From positions 3,746,001 to 3,810,000 of the forward strand of contig WPIO01000008.1 in the NCBI GenBank assembly GCA_009760855.2: 64,000 bases of DNA. The letters run 5' to 3'. The notes beneath the pieces were generated by a model. It did not search any database. It saw nothing but the letters and a program-made list of their open reading frames with translations, and had not been told where the DNA came from. How positions within the stretch are numbered: the first letter of the stretch is position 1; each line of letters starts with the position of its first letter. Origin of the DNA: Cristatella mucedo. Lineage: Eukaryota; Bryozoa; Phylactolaemata; Cristatellidae. The translations under genes and the position numbers were made by a program. This document shows, piece after piece, positions 1 to 12,034 of the stretch.

Positions 1-126
1 GCGAAAAATGAACGCTTTTATCATGACCCAATGGCCGGGCCTATATCAGGAGTCTACGGTCCAAAAAAAGCCACCTTTTTCTGGTAAGAAGATCGAAACG
101 GCGGCGTGCTAGATTACGATTGTTAA

Positions 127-205
127 GATATATATATATATATATATATATATAACTATATATATATATAACTATATATATATAGTTATATATATATATA
201 ATTAT
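127..205. repeat. (AT)n microsatellite
   Basis: Nearly pure alternating TA with a few AAC interruptions. Confidence 0.95.
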
Positions 206-1215
206 TCATGGTTCCAGAATTAAAATGGCTAGGAAGCGGTTATGTGATCCTCTGGGCTCAGGCGGCATAAAAGCTGAAGCCAAGTAGAAGGCAGAAGTGG
301 AGCTTTAGGCTTCGAGTCAGGCGGCAGACGCTGAGCCCGCGGCACAGCGTCTGCGGTTCGCTCCGCGGGCGTCGTTCGCGAGTGGCTCGCTGTACAGGGT
401 CGCGGGCTGGCGCTGGACGCCAGTGAGCCTCGATCGCTGTCGAATCGACTTGTCTACGCTGTGGATATGGACTTGCTAGCGTGACGTATGGCCGCTCTCA
501 ATCGATGCCGTGCGCCGTTACTGCTGGCATGCCTGCACGCATCGATGCATCGCCTACAAGTCGCTGGCCATCGCCCAAAGGTTCTGGGTGTCTCTGGTAT
601 TTGTCTCGCGTCGGCTGAGAGACGAGCACCGTTGCGAGCACTGCGTTTCGTTTTCGGCCTAGTTCTGTCCGGTCGCGGAAGCCGCTGCACCGCATTTGTA
701 AAAGCGCTGCACTCGCCCAATGCAGCGAGCTTGCATTTTTCGCCCCAAGTCTAGGCGTCTAAGCACTGCCTGCACTACGTAACTTCTTGCCACTGAAGGA
801 ACTGACACATTAGTCGGGGAGATCGGCTAATCTCAGAACTTGACCCTAGATGCAAGGAATGAGACCGGCGGGCTCGGGCCATTCAGTATTTGAAGCTGCA
901 GGCGCCGTCCAATATACCGCCGTGCTTTCTTACGATTGGCTGTCTGCTGCAAGGTCAGCTTATCGTATTCCTTCGCTTAATCCCGGCTAGGCCTTCCGTC
1001 TCGTTCGAGAGCTACCTCGCCTACCCCCCACGGATCCGATCTCATTCAGATCGGCTTCGCGAACTCCGGAATTCCGAAGCTCACTGCTCCGCACGCTCGT
1101 ATGTCATCGCTAAAAGAAACCTACACAAGGGTGGCGAGATTTTTTGTACCATTCTACAGGCAGGTCAAAGATGACGCTCACTATCGCCAGTCAAAAAAAA
1201 ATGCAAGTCGAATGC

Positions 1216-1275
1216 GTCACGCCCTAAGAGAACTGAATCTCTATCCAGGCGCTTCACATAGGCCACAGAGCACAA
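1216..1275 (-). mobile_element. SINE-1 tail fragment
   Basis: Contains the tail signature read on the minus strand (gcgcctgga...gattcagttctct...gggcg) and the degenerate start of the B-box side. Confidence 0.6.
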
Positions 1276-1317
1276 GCCCAAATCCGATATCTCCTGATTG
1301 ACCACATTAAAAAGAAA

Positions 1318-1650
1318 CTAAAAACGCATATAATTATATACAATTATATATATTATATTATATATATTATATTATGTAAAATAATTGTATAAAAACGCAT
1401 CTATTTATCACAGCATTGAGTGGGTCCCTGTGATTCGACCTTAATGTGCTTATGCGTGCTGACACTACGCATGCTGCCGCTACCCATACTTGCATGCTGA
1501 CCCTGTGCATGTCACCCCCTAACCGTGTTGTTCGTTGAGCATGCTACCACTAACCATTCGATCGTGCTTTCTTTGAAGCAAATTTAAAGTGCCTAGAAAG
1601 AGACCGAGTTCTCCGGCGGCGCTCTATCAAATGTATTATTTAATTATTAT
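1318..1650 (+). mobile_element. LINE-A 3' UTR and tail (5'-truncated)
   Basis: Matches the 3' UTR of the 24.1-25.6 kb LINE-A copy: acgcatctatttatcacagc, then the gtgcttatgcgtgctgacac stretch, the folded tail and an ATT run. No coding part remains. Confidence 0.85.
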
Positions 1651-1877
1651 TGACCCCTGGGCCAAACCAGGGCGGCTAAAAACGATGCCGGTAGTACTAA
1701 GGTTCATCTGCGCCCTGGCGCTGCCTCCTCAGCTGCGCTTCCCAGAGCTGCAACGCATGCGGAAACGCTCTCCCCTAACGGCGTCGTATCCCGCGGGGGG
1801 GGGGTCGTGCAAGAAGACGGAGCGTTCAACGGAACCGGCGAACAACTAGCTGGTGTCCGCTCGCAGGCTGTTCTTTA

Positions 1878-1965
1878 GGAATATATAATAATAACAATAC
1901 TGAACAATTGGAGCAGCAAGAAACGGGGACCAAATCTCTTTCTAGGCACTCTACAAATGCTGGAA
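1878..1965 (-). mobile_element. LINE-A tail remnant
   Basis: TAATAA run followed by ctctttctaggcactctac, the complement of the LINE-A tail. Confidence 0.65.
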
Positions 1966-2340
1966 AGGAGTGAATACTCATTCGCGCCGCTGCTATAATA
2001 GACAGTCCGACGGCGGCGCTCATCTCGCCACGGGCAATGCAAATTGGGATTCTCGCTTATTTCGACAGCTGCCTCCGGAACGCAGCAATTTCAACGCGAC
2101 GGCTTCAGGGAGCCACAATAATTCAATCTCGTGGATGTGGCGCTACGATTCACCGGCGCAAGCAAGAACGAGCCAGGCGGCGACAGCCACGATAACCGAA
2201 GTCCCCAACATATCTATGGTACCAGCAGCCATAGTGGTAAGGAACGAGAGTGATGGCTTCGCTGTAACGATGCGTTAGCGTATCGAGCGGTGGTGGGGTT
2301 CCCCACTATAGTTCGGTGTACTTACGGTGTTGTTATTGTT

Positions 2341-2364
2341 ATGGCTGGCGGCGAGTCGCTGAAC
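2341..2364 (+). CDS. NRBF2: NRBF2 exon 1 (start codon)
   Basis: This is a 24-nt coding exon for eight residues, ending in phase 0 at a GTGAGG donor. It matches the very short first coding exon of vertebrate NRBF2. The start was chosen because no in-frame ATG precedes the HQQSRR exon. Confidence 0.8.
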
Positions 2365-5300
2365 GTGAGGACGCTTGACTTTGTAAGCCGCGAAGCCGTG
2401 TGCGTATTTCGCGCTGCTTCCTTACTGGCTCTTGCTGGGTGGGACACACTCGCCGCGGTACCGTAACGTCCCCATTTCCTTAACCCCTATACCCCTCGGA
2501 GGACGCGCGCGGTCGGGGCTCCTGTCTCGCGTCGGAGCGCGCAGTTCTCCTCCGCTGCCGTCGTGGCTAGGCGAACGAGACGCGCGGCGCTGCGTCTCCG
2601 ATTCTCCTGGCTGCCGCGACGTGCGGCGGGGCCCGACGCGCGCGCCCGCTCTCGCGTCGCAGGTGCACCAGCAAAGCCGACGGGCGGAGGCGTTCGTCAA
2701 GCGCGGGGACTTCAAGCGGGCGCTGTCGTCTCACCAGGCAGCTACCGGTAGGTGGCGCCGCCCGAGAGCCCGCTGCTCGTGCGCCGTCTTTGAACGCGTC
2801 GCCTCGCGGTGCCGGCGGCAGTGGCTTCGGCTCACGAGCGGGGCAGTAGGCAGGCGCCGTCTTCGCTCGCTGCGTCGGCTGTCGTCGCGGAGCGGCTCTA
2901 GCTGGAGCGTTCGCGAGCGCTCGACGACCGCGCTCAGGTGGAAGCGCGACGCGCGTCGACGCGAGCGATTCCACCACCTCGGCCCACCCACCCGCCCTCG
3001 AGCTGCTGCTGCTCGAGCCGCTGGCGCAGCACGTCTCTTCTCACCTCCTGGCAGCACGGCGCCATAGCGCGGCGAAGCTGTCCTGGTTTTCGTGAAAGTC
3101 ACCCTCACTCAGCATGCCGAGCGAGCAGGCAATGCGTGATAAAAGCAAGCGGTCGCCGTGCTGTGCCTTGCCTATTGCTATTGCCTCTGATGCTTTTGCC
3201 TCTGCTGCTGTTGGCCCTGATGCTATGCCTCTGCTACTGTTGCCTTTGCTGCTGTTGCCTCTGATGTTGCCTCTTATGCTGTTACCTTTGATGCTGTTGC
3301 CTCTGCTAGTGCTGACTCTGCCATTGCTGCCTCTGCTGCTGTCACTCCTGTTGCTGTTGTTGTTGCTGTGCTCTGCTGTACTACTATAGCCCCTGTCGTT
3401 TTTTTACCAAGCTGTCACGAGAATTGGTGAAAACGACGGCAACATTCAAAGCTGATCATCCAGCTGCATGCAATATTTATAAGACATATTCCGGATCGTA
3501 CTTGCAAACTTGTGCCTTGGCCTGTGCTTTCTCTCTGCCACATGCTCAAGTGAAATGCGGTGTGCCGGTAGCAATCAACACTTTCCTTCAGGTCTGCTGC
3601 CTGGCTGCCCACTACTTGCTTCCATTTGCTCGATAGAGCTGCTCTAAAAGGCTTTCTTTGCCTAGCCGAACTCGGGTACTTGCAGTAGGCTTTGCTCGTG
3701 GCTTCTTTAGCCAAAAAAGCCCGATGATGCCGGGCCTAGCATCCCAACTTGCCGCTGTTGCTCTGTTCCCATCTCAATTCAGCTGGTAGCCTGCTCCCGT
3801 AAGCTTCTGTCGACAGAGCTTGGCACCGATAATTGCCTGCCGTGGAAACTTTAAGGAATCGAGAATGCTTAACAACAGAGCACCAAGTTGAGCCCCAGCC
3901 ACTAATAAAAAGAATGATAATAATAATAATAATAATAATAATAGCAATAAGTGGTATGTTTAGCAGCCTAGGAGAACCAAATCTCTATACAGGCAGATTA
4001 CAACTAATTGTAAGAGAGACAATAATCAAGGGTTAATGATAGGCAAGGTATCATGCGTAGACATGCATGCAAAAGTAGACGTAAAGACACTCATGGCCAT
4101 TGATTTGTCTGTTCCCTGGCTAGTAACTTGCCATGAATCATGCAAAGATGAGCATCTTAAGGATAGAGGAACAAGAAAGACAAGTTCACTGGGAGCATAG
4201 GGAGAGCAGAAAAGAGCAGAACCGATGGGCCTTTAGCCAAGATTGAAGGCACCCTTCTCTTCTTAGCATCGACAAAAAATGCTGGGCTGCAGGCAAGGCT
4301 CTGCTGAGGGTAGGGCAATAATTGCAAATTGCAATAAACAATTGCAACGTCTGTCAAAAGAGCCTTATATCCTCCTCGCTCATTGTGCATGCTGAGCAGT
4401 GCAGCCGTGCTGAATTAAGCAATCGGGCTCTGCCCCAACCGAACCGAAGAGGCGCGTGTCAAGCCACAGGCCTCTTTCAGCCCCTCACAGCTCTCTCAGA
4501 CCCTCTCATGATTTGTCGCCCTAGACAAGGTCAAGGTTTGGCCCCCTGTACTGCATACAATTCTCGTTGTCTGCATGCACCTGCGTGCACACACATTTAC
4601 ACACATGCACGCAGGCAAATGCATGCACTCGCGCACACACGAGTGTGCGCACGCGATCACACCCGTGTACGTTCGAGCTCCCTGCTGTGGCCCGAGCTTG
4701 GCAAGACCATAGTGCAGGTCACGAGCCATCGGTTTTGCTCTGCTGGTGGGAGCATGGCGGTGGCCTTGCTCCGCGACCAAAGCAGCAGCAGCTGATGCTT
4801 CTGCTGCTTCGGTTGTGCTTGCTGCGCAACTGCAGCTGCTGGCTGCACATTCGTTCGTGGTCTGCCTGATTCCTGCTCACAGCTGCAGGGCTCCATACTC
4901 AGCTCGCTGCAGAGGTTGTCTCTCGCACTCGCCTCAGAGCGCTCTGTGGACGCAGTGGCGCACACCTGTATATATAATTCATTTATACACCTGTACCCCC
5001 TTGATGCGAGGGATGTTAAGCCCTCTAGCTGTGCGACTGTGAAACTGCTGTGCTGTATGCCGGACGGCATGTCGTCATCGACTTGTTCAGAAACTGGGGA
5101 CCAAAGGCCCGAAGTATCTCCGCCTGCCTGAAGCCAGAAGTACATCAAAGGTTGCGATCATCTACCGGCTACATGGCCGAGCACGGCTATACTTGATGGG
5201 TCCTTCCTTTGCAGGCTTGCTGTTTGCCCTGCAGGTCTCCTGCGTGGCAAGTGCTGGCAAGCGCCGCTGCACAGACGCAGGAGGAAGACCTCAGGGCTTT

Positions 5301-5416
5301 GAGAAAATATTTTTCAGATAAGCACCAGACTGTTTTCACCATGATGCGACGTGACAAACTTGCCCACTGGCAAAGCAATTGCATGCTTGCATAAATTACA
5401 AACTCGGCTCACTCTC

Positions 5417-5507
<91 letters not shown>

Positions 5508-6341
5508 GCCCCTGCAACTCTTTGCTTCGCCTGTCTCTGCTCATTCTCTGCTCATCGGGCGCTTGCTCAGCCACACCCTTCTCGGAATCGCTCGGTGTCC
5601 TCGCTGGGAGAGCGCGCTGTCGCATCCGCGAGCCTCATTCTCAATCGTTTGCGCGCCGTTGCAGCCACTCTGCGGCATCTGATACGCTCGATCACGGACG
5701 GCCAGTTGGCAGAGCTTCGGCGCAGTGCAGCTCGAGCCGACGAGTTCGCCCTGCTCGAGTCGCTCTACGCTCAGCTCGAGCAGCACACACAGCGACAGAG
5801 CGCTCTGCTCGAAGACATGCAGCTGCTCACGTCCAGGCCGGCAGCAAAGAGTGGCGGCACGATGACGCATCAGCAGGCCGCGACTCATCTTGGAGCGGCC
5901 GGCAGCCCGGTGGGAGGAGGGGGCGTGAGGTCGAGTGCGGCAACTCCGGTGAGATCGCCAATGAGAGACGGTCCTGGCAACACCGAGGTCGAGGAGAGGG
6001 ACATCCTGATCGGCAACCTTCGCCGTCAGCTCGACGTCTTAGCTAGAAAGAACGAGGCGCTGATCAAAGAGAACGAGTCGCTCAAGGCGGCGAGCCACTT
6101 GCCGCCTGGGAGCTGCATAGAGCAGCCGAGGCCGGTCGCTGCCGGCACGGCTGCCGGTCGTGCGGCACACGGAGCAGCAGCAGCAGCGCCTGGACTTGAT
6201 TACCGAGAGCGAGAGGTGATCGCTGCACTGGAGGACAGCGGCGACTACCTGGACGTTTCCATACAGACTGGTCGAGCCTTGCGAGACCTGCCACCGTTGA
6301 AGCCACCTGCTTTCGACCCTCAGGGATTTGAGAGTGACTAG
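2341..6341 (+). CDS. NRBF2: NRBF2 orthologue, autophagy PI3-kinase complex subunit (3 exons)
   Basis: Coding exons 2341-2364, 2663-2747 and 5713-6341 give 245 codons plus a TAG stop (human NRBF2 has 287). In other animals NRBF2 (yeast Atg38) binds ATG14-Beclin1-VPS34 and promotes PI3P synthesis for autophagy. Seen here: an N-terminal MIT-like domain with the family motif HQQSRR at residue 10, followed by a GDF...AL..H helix; exon 3 continues the third helix and aligns without gaps to human NRBF2 as I remember it. A leucine/Asn heptad coiled coil lies near residues 130-165 (LRRQL, ARKNEALIKENESLK). The C-terminus has a Pro-rich LPPLKPP motif matching the human LPPLDFP. Exon 1 (MAGGESLN, G at -3 and +4) ends at a GTGAGG donor. 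Exon 2 runs from tcgcag to a GTAGGT donor in phase 1, and exon 3 starts at ttggcag. Intron 2 (about 3 kb) carries CTG-rich and CT repeats. An alternative exon 3 acceptor at 5570 is preceded by a better pyrimidine tract but breaks the phase. No polyadenylation signal was found close to the stop. Confidence 0.88.
2663..2747 (+). CDS. NRBF2: NRBF2 exon 2 (MIT helix 1-2)
   Basis: This exon opens after a tcgcag acceptor and encodes VHQQSRRAEAF onward. It closes at ACCG before GTAGGT in phase 1. It lies in a GC-rich block (about 2420-3060) in which several long ORFs are only compositional. Confidence 0.88.
3160..3388 (+). repeat. CTG/TTG-rich imperfect repeat in NRBF2 intron 2
   Basis: Irregular iterations of ttgcctctgatg and ctgttgcc. 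It translates to a Leu/Pro run with no sign of being protein. Confidence 0.8.
3910..4030 (-). mobile_element. SINE-1 or LINE-A tail remnant with TAA run
   Basis: (TAA)n at 3916-3943 followed by aaccaaatctctatacaggc, resembling the complement of the SINE-1 tail. No box elements are visible. Confidence 0.5.
5407..5504 (+). repeat. (CT)n microsatellite in NRBF2 intron 2
   Basis: About 95 bp of CT with one CCCT interruption, some 200 bp upstream of exon 3. It could act as a remote pyrimidine tract. Confidence 0.97.
5713..6341 (+). CDS. NRBF2: NRBF2 exon 3 (MIT helix 3, coiled coil, C-terminus)
   Basis: The terminal exon encodes ELRRSAARADE, an Ala/Gly-rich linker, the coiled coil and the Pro-rich C-terminus, and ends with TAG. 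The AG at 5711-5712 has a weak pyrimidine tract, but phase and ungapped MIT alignment support it. The upstream in-frame reading from 5571 is open and could be a longer isoform. Confidence 0.82.
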
Positions 6342-7904
6342 GCCATGTTGGCCTTTCAGTGACCTCACAGTGTGGTCCTTGCTAGTCGCCCGAAGGTTTC
6401 GATGGCCCACTCGGTCACTGCTATTGTTGGCGGACGTCAGCACATGCAGCGCTGTCATTTCCTCAGCTATTGCACTGCCCCCACTATGGTCTGATCGACC
6501 GGTGTTTGTAACAAGAAAATTCGATTAGTGCAGCTCAATGATTAATTTAGCCCACGTACGCACATACAAGTATCAGTATCTAAAAACGTCAGCATATCTA
6601 TTTATTATGTTATTCAAGGGGTGCTTCAAAACCGACTGCCCTACATAATATGGCATACTACCGTACTGCCTCATACCATAGCACCGTCCTGAAGTAAAGG
6701 ACATGCATCGCATGGGCCCATTGCCCTGAACGGCCTCAGGCAATGGAGGCCCGCGAGATAGTCGATGCTGGGTATGTCAGTAGTCTCATACAGTGTGAAG
6801 GAAAATCGAGCAACGTGCTCCTTTTTTGATTGTCGTGCTCACTGATAGCACCCTTTTTTACCTCCTTATTAGAGCACACCATAAGAAAGTGACTGCCCCA
6901 CTTAGCTCGACCTACGCTCTACGGACTCCCCATTCATGATCCTACATGCACCGGCAGCTTGTGTCTAGTGTGAATGTCTGGAGTAAGACGTCAGCAGCCA
7001 TTTCCCCTTCTTCTGTGTACGGACATTGTTCCTTAAACCTTTTTACCCGCATTTTATTTCTTATGTTTCAGGGTTAACTCCGTATCTTTGCCTACTTAAA
7101 TCATGCCGTTGTAGCGACGTTTTTTTGTAAACGCCTAAAGAAACTTTAGTGAGTACTTGCACGGTAGCATTCGTGCTAATCTAAAAAGTACTCAGCTGTA
7201 CAACCTGCATTCTTAGCATCTTCCAAACAAAACTTTCAAGACGTTATCATTACAGCTCAGGAGACCGTTTGGTTGGGTTAGCAATCCTAAGCATATTCAA
7301 TCTTCATATTCAGCTAAGCGCAGCATTTGACTGCTGACAGCTTCCCTTCGAGCCTATTTATGAACCCAACAGGACGTGCCCTGCTCGAGTAGTGCGACTG
7401 CTTTTCCTTATATAAGTCCTCGGAAATGTCGACGAGTTTGCTACCGAATCTACAGTTCTTTGGCTCAACGCATGCACCTCATTTTTATGCAAAGTTGTAA
7501 TGCAAGACACTCTAAATGCTCAGGCAGCCACAGAATCGATCGATAGTACCGCCAGCAACAACGGCGCTTGTGTCGCCAGACGTCATCAGTTCTAGTCGGT
7601 CCGGATGCGGTTCCTGCTGTTGTCCTAATCTGGGGTCGTCGACGATCTAAACCATTTCGGATGGAAGTAAGCTGAGAGTAAAGTCTAAGCAGCAAAATGT
7701 AGCTACCGGATGATTAGACAGGGCCTTTATGCTGAGCTCAATTCTAATATTTATGCTATATTTAAGCTATTTTCCTACGTCAGCTACCAATCCGTACAAA
7801 TTCATGTTGCATCGCTCGCCGTTACACGGCCCAGGTTTTAGTTATACAAATATTCAAAAAGTTTGCTTGTTAGCAAAATAAATTCACCAATTAGCATTGT
7901 ATAT

Positions 7905-8110
7905 AAAATAAATATCTCATTAGCCTCAGGTCATGTCCCAGCACCTTTCGAAAAGGCTGTAGTCAGGCCACTACTCAATACAGCAACACTAGACCAAGAG
8001 AACTTGAGTAATTTCCGCGAAGTCTCCTTTCTACCTTTCCTATTAAAGACACCGGAACGAGTCGTGGCATACCAGCTGAACTCATATATTGAAACTTCAA
8101 ACCGTCGATC
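7905..8110 (+). mobile_element. LINE-A reverse transcriptase fragment
   Basis: Translates to LASGHVPAPFEKAVVRPLL and LDQENLSNF, the start of the RT domain of the LINE-A copy at 12.6-14.7 kb, ending abruptly after YIETSN. Confidence 0.85.
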
Positions 8111-8309
8111 GACACGGGTCCAAAGGGGCGTCGCCAGGCACGTTATATATATTCATTGCTGTCATTTCATTTCTACATTTAATTTATTATACCTTAATAT
8201 CGGTGGTCCTACATCCAAAAATACTATATACTGAATCGTCAAATCTTCCCATTTTGTTCCATGCGTTCTGACAATTCATACTTTCTGTGACTGCAGCTCT
8301 CTTCCAACG

Positions 8310-8420
8310 ATTAATAATAATAATAATAATGTTATTATGGTAATAAGACATTTCAATAGCGCTCGCAGAAAACCGAATCTTTATCTTAGCACTCTACGTG
8401 TGCTGTAAAGAGAACCCGTC
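8310..8420 (-). mobile_element. LINE-A tail remnant
   Basis: TAA run followed by a diverged complement of the LINE-A folded tail (agcgctcgcagaaaaccgaa). Confidence 0.6.
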
Positions 8421-9261
8421 AATTACTGGGCCATGGACACTGCCACGGTAGGAAAATAATTTAGTCTGGTAAGTTATTTCCCGCACGAAGCACGCTAAAG
8501 GATGGAGCGTCTGTCCGCTCCGGTCCGTCTCGAATCGGATGCCCAACCTTCGAGTGGTCTTCCTTTCAAGAAGCGCCGGCTGCGAGTGGTGAGGTCAAAC
8601 TAGTTTCGCGTGCATTTGTCGGTAGCTACCGGCAATCAGCTTGCAAATTAGCAGTATTGCCGAACAGCTTGACCACTGTAGCTAGCTACATAATTTTTTG
8701 ACCAGCTCGATGTTCGCCACTATAGTCGAAAGTAATGAGACTAGCACGAGACCATTGTCCCCAGCGAATATCCAACACTGCCGACACCTAATGTTACAAA
8801 TTCGGTGTCTCGGTGTCTGCACTAATTACATTTGCGTACCATCGCATTTTGTTGCCATTAAAGTTTTTGACCGTGGTAGTATTTTGTCATTGTTTCATCG
8901 CGATGGTCCTTCGCCTATATTTTTTCGCAAAAGAAAATTCAAAAAATAAATTGTCTAAGTTCTGTTTTGAAAGCTGACGCAGTTCGCCACTTTCTAGTTT
9001 CCGACAGAGTGGACACAACTTGATAGGCAAGCTCGTGCAACGCTGCTATCGATAGGGCATACAGGAGCAGTCGAGTAATAGAATTTCGTTACCAGCTTAC
9101 GGAGTCGCTTGACGGCTTATTTTTTCCGTAGATCATCATACCTAGTAAAATCCACAGCACGATTTTCGAATTCAATTGGCAAGCACGAGAGATGCCACAC
9201 CTGTCGTTAGGTGTGGCTGATTCAAAGCAGATGTTTCCCTGGGCACGGCCAGGTTATTAAA

Positions 9262-9405
9262 TATAAATAAAATAAATATAAATTCATTTGTATAGCGCCC
9301 CAAGAGAACTTAATCCCTATTCAGGCGCTTTACATATGCCTCGGGGCTCGAGCCCACGACCTCGGCCACACCTTGGCCGGGGCGAGCGCCTTAACCGCTC
9401 AGTTT
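9262..9405 (-). mobile_element. SINE-1, tRNA-derived
   Basis: Minus strand reads A-box-like gagcggttaaggcgc, B-box gggctcgagcccc, then the shared tail agcgcctgaatagggattaa...gggcgct and an AT-rich end. Confidence 0.85.
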
Positions 9406-9762
9406 AAAAGCGCCTGCTATAGTTCATGGGGTTTCATACTCAAGCAGTGCATTCAAATGCAGGACAAGACATACGTGCCAAGAAAACCAATGCAACTCTA
9501 CCAATGCAGAGTCGCTCTGTCGCAGACCCACCGCCGGGCATAGCTTTTCAGACAATCGGCATACATCGCCAAGGACACTTGTTGGATTGGGGGAGAAATG
9601 ACGACACATAGCGACCCTTCTCGATCTGTTGAGCAATGAATGTACGCTAATCCCGAGCAGTGCAGCTCTAGACCCTAAATCCTTAACCCCATACCGCTAT
9701 AAATGCTTCACAGAGTTTTACGAAGTTAAGATTTATCTAACGAGGTTAACAGCTCATTAGCT

Positions 9763-9888
9763 GATTCAACGGCCTCACTTGTATAGCGGCCGAAGAGCTT
9801 TAACGGCTATTACCTCCACCTGCAGTTGGCAATAAAGGATCGCCCACTGCAGAATTCGAACCGACGACCTCGGTCGTGGAGAGCACCG
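9763..9888 (-). mobile_element. SINE-2, tRNA-derived
   Basis: Matches the copies at 32.6 and 58.5 kb: ctgattcaacggcctc, aaaggatcgcccactgcag and a B-box-like attcgaaccgacgacctcgg. The 5' part is diverged. Confidence 0.75.
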
Positions 9889-9955
9889 GGTGAAGTGGCA
9901 AACCGAACACCCTCTGAGGGATCTCTTTCAAGAAAGTTTCCAGAAAATAATGACT

Positions 9956-9961
9956 TTTATT
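9956..9961 (-). terminator. Possible RNF103 polyadenylation signal
   Basis: AATAAA on the minus strand lies about 410 nt downstream of the RNF103 stop. It is the first canonical hexamer I see there. No cleavage site can be read from the sequence. Confidence 0.3.
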
Positions 9962-10371
9962 CTTGCTCGGTAAAACTGGTAAGTCTTGTCACCACCACGT
10001 GGGCCAGGCATCACACGTTAAACTTAATTCGTAAGTCAAATGGGTATCCATCACCTTTGACCTTCCGGACCGTCAAAGCAAAGGTAAGCTCTCTTCCTCG
10101 GCGAAAACGAATGGCCAGGCCACGCAGTTCGCAGTCAACGAAGGACCGCCAGTACCGACCCAGACAGTATAAGGCACGAGTCAAATAAATTAGGTCCACT
10201 CAAAAATGCACATGAGATCGCACTTGACACTAGTAGCACCTACATACTGCCTTCCAGGTGAGGAAGCTCATAACCTTTCGGACCAAAAGCATGTGATGCA
10301 CGTGGTGTGAAGAATGGAATCCCATGCGAGCACCAGTCGTCACCGGTGGGACCAGGGGCGGGCGCGTGCGG

Positions 10372-12034
10372 TCACTCCATGTGAATCTTGAGCGAGGCGG
10401 TGGCGGCACTCTTGCGCAGGCATGCGGGCCAGCGGCAGACCGGGCACAGCGAGTTGCCGCTCAGCAGCCAGCGCGCGATGCAGCGCCGATGGAACGAGTG
10501 ACCGCACGGCAGTCCGGCGAGGCAGTCGCGCCGTCTGTAGCACTCGAGGCAGATCGGACAGTCGTCCGAGCGAAGCACGTGGGCAGGCCGCCTTACATCA
10601 TTGCAGTCGCAGCACACAGGCCCGCTACTGCGGCCACAGCCACCTCTGGCACACTCATCTGCGTCGTCTTCGGACGAGCAGGACGTCGACGACGCCTCTT
10701 GAGACGACTGCTGCTTCGACGTAGACGCCCGGTCGTTGGCCGCCGCTGCCGAGCTACAGCCGTCGCAGCCGTGGCGCCACGAGGGCAGCTCGCTCACGTA
10801 GTCGTACTCAGGATAGGGCTGCAGCCAGAAGGTGGGCGCGCTCAGCCGCTCGATGAGCAGTGCCGCTCGCAGACCCTCCTCGACGTCGCCGCCGGCTGCA
10901 GCCAGCTGGCCAGCGATGGCGGTCGGCGGTGCGGCGACGCCTTGCCGATGGAACAGCACGTCAAACCACGCAGGCGGGTCGCCTCCGTCGCCAGCCCCGG
11001 TGGCGGCTCCTCCTTCGTAGTCGCCACCAGAGGTGCCGCTGCCAGGCCCGCTCGGTGCCGCCACCGGCGTCGTCAGCAACGCTGCCGCGAGCGAAACGAG
11101 CGTGCAGTACGTCGCGAAGCTCACAACGACGACGGCGGCCGGCGTCCAGCCTCCGTCGCCGCCGGTCACGGCGAGCGCGGTGGCCAGCCGGCAGACAGCG
11201 CCGACACGGCTGAGCACCAGCTGACGTAGCAGCCACGAGGCGGCGTTCAGCAGCTGCGATAGCACGGGCAGGCCGGCCAGCGTGGCGCCGCCGCCGGACG
11301 GCAGCCAGAGCGCGAGTAGCAGGCCGTTGCCCTTTGCGCACAGCCACAGAGCCCGCCCGAGTTCGCTACCGCCACTGCTGCCTCTGCGCCGCCGCCGCCA
11401 CCGACGACCACAGGCCAGGCTGACGCTGAGCGTGCACATAGCGTTGGTGAGACAGCAGGCCGCGACGAGCAGGTCGTTAGCGTCGGGAGACAGGAAAGTG
11501 AGCAGGGCGCCGAGTGCGCGCATGTTGAGCAGATCCACGCTCGCTGACGAGCCGTACGTGTAGTTGCGCTCGGGCGTCGACAGGACATAGGTCGCCGCCG
11601 CTGGTGGGGCGTCATCTGACACCGCCGTTTCGTCACGCAAGCTGCCAAGCAGTGCAGAGGAGACAGCGCTTGCATCGTCAGTCAGCCGACCGAACTTGAC
11701 CCGGCCAGTGAAGCGCACCGTGAGCGCTGAGACGAACATAGGGACGGGCTGCTGCTGCACCGATGACGACGATGGCGGCGACACGTACAGCAGCCGCACT
11801 GGGTACTTGCCGGCGGAGTATGAGTTGTGCACAAAGTCGAACCACTCTTCAGCAGTCTCGGCCGTGCGCAGTCGCTTGATGCGCGCCGCCAGGCTGGCGG
11901 CGACCCACTGCTGGACGGCCCGAGCCTGTGCTTGGCCTGAGTAGGCACGCATGAACACGTCAGCCTTGACCGTATAGCCCTGCGGCAAAGCGAGGACCAG
12001 CCTCGGGGTGCTCCATTCCTTGAGACGACAGAAC
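10372..12034 (-). CDS. RNF103: RNF103 exon 3 (membrane segments and RING-H2)
   Basis: The acceptor gcacag restores Arg across the junction (AG+G) and continues FCRLKEWSTPRLVLALPQ. The 1663-nt exon is GC-rich and runs to TGA at 10374-10372. Its RING-H2 is C-x2-C, C-x-H-x2-H-x2-C, C-x2-C. Confidence 0.94.

Larger units (their letters stand above)
1..2340. other. Left intergenic region
   Basis: Holds an AT microsatellite (127-205), a GC-rich block at 240-760 with a 9-bp-arm hairpin (325-333 / 345-353), a SINE-1 tail fragment, a LINE-A 3' end and a LINE-A tail on the minus strand. Overlapping ORFs of about 90 codons at 454-754 have no recognisable similarity. No gene supported. Confidence 0.6.
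6342..10371. other. Convergent spacer between NRBF2 and RNF103
   Basis: No gene seen. Contains a LINE-A RT fragment (7905-8110), a LINE-A tail, one SINE-1 and one SINE-2 copy, both on the minus strand. The rest (6350-7860, 8430-9240, 9880-10300) is AT-moderate and featureless. Confidence 0.6.

Noticed and set aside
325..353. Hairpin as a terminator or RNA element
   Set aside because: Nine-bp GC arms in a GC-rich block occur by chance, and nothing adjacent supports a role.
2432..3067. A 211-codon open frame across NRBF2 exon 2
   Set aside because: Only 2663-2747 matches NRBF2; the rest is Arg/Ser-rich translation of GC-rich DNA, lacks an ATG start and is interrupted by good splice sites.
10324..11229. 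A 301-codon open frame antisense to RNF103
   Set aside because: It is the shadow of the GC-rich RNF103 exon 3 on the other strand; Arg/Ala-rich and without similarity.
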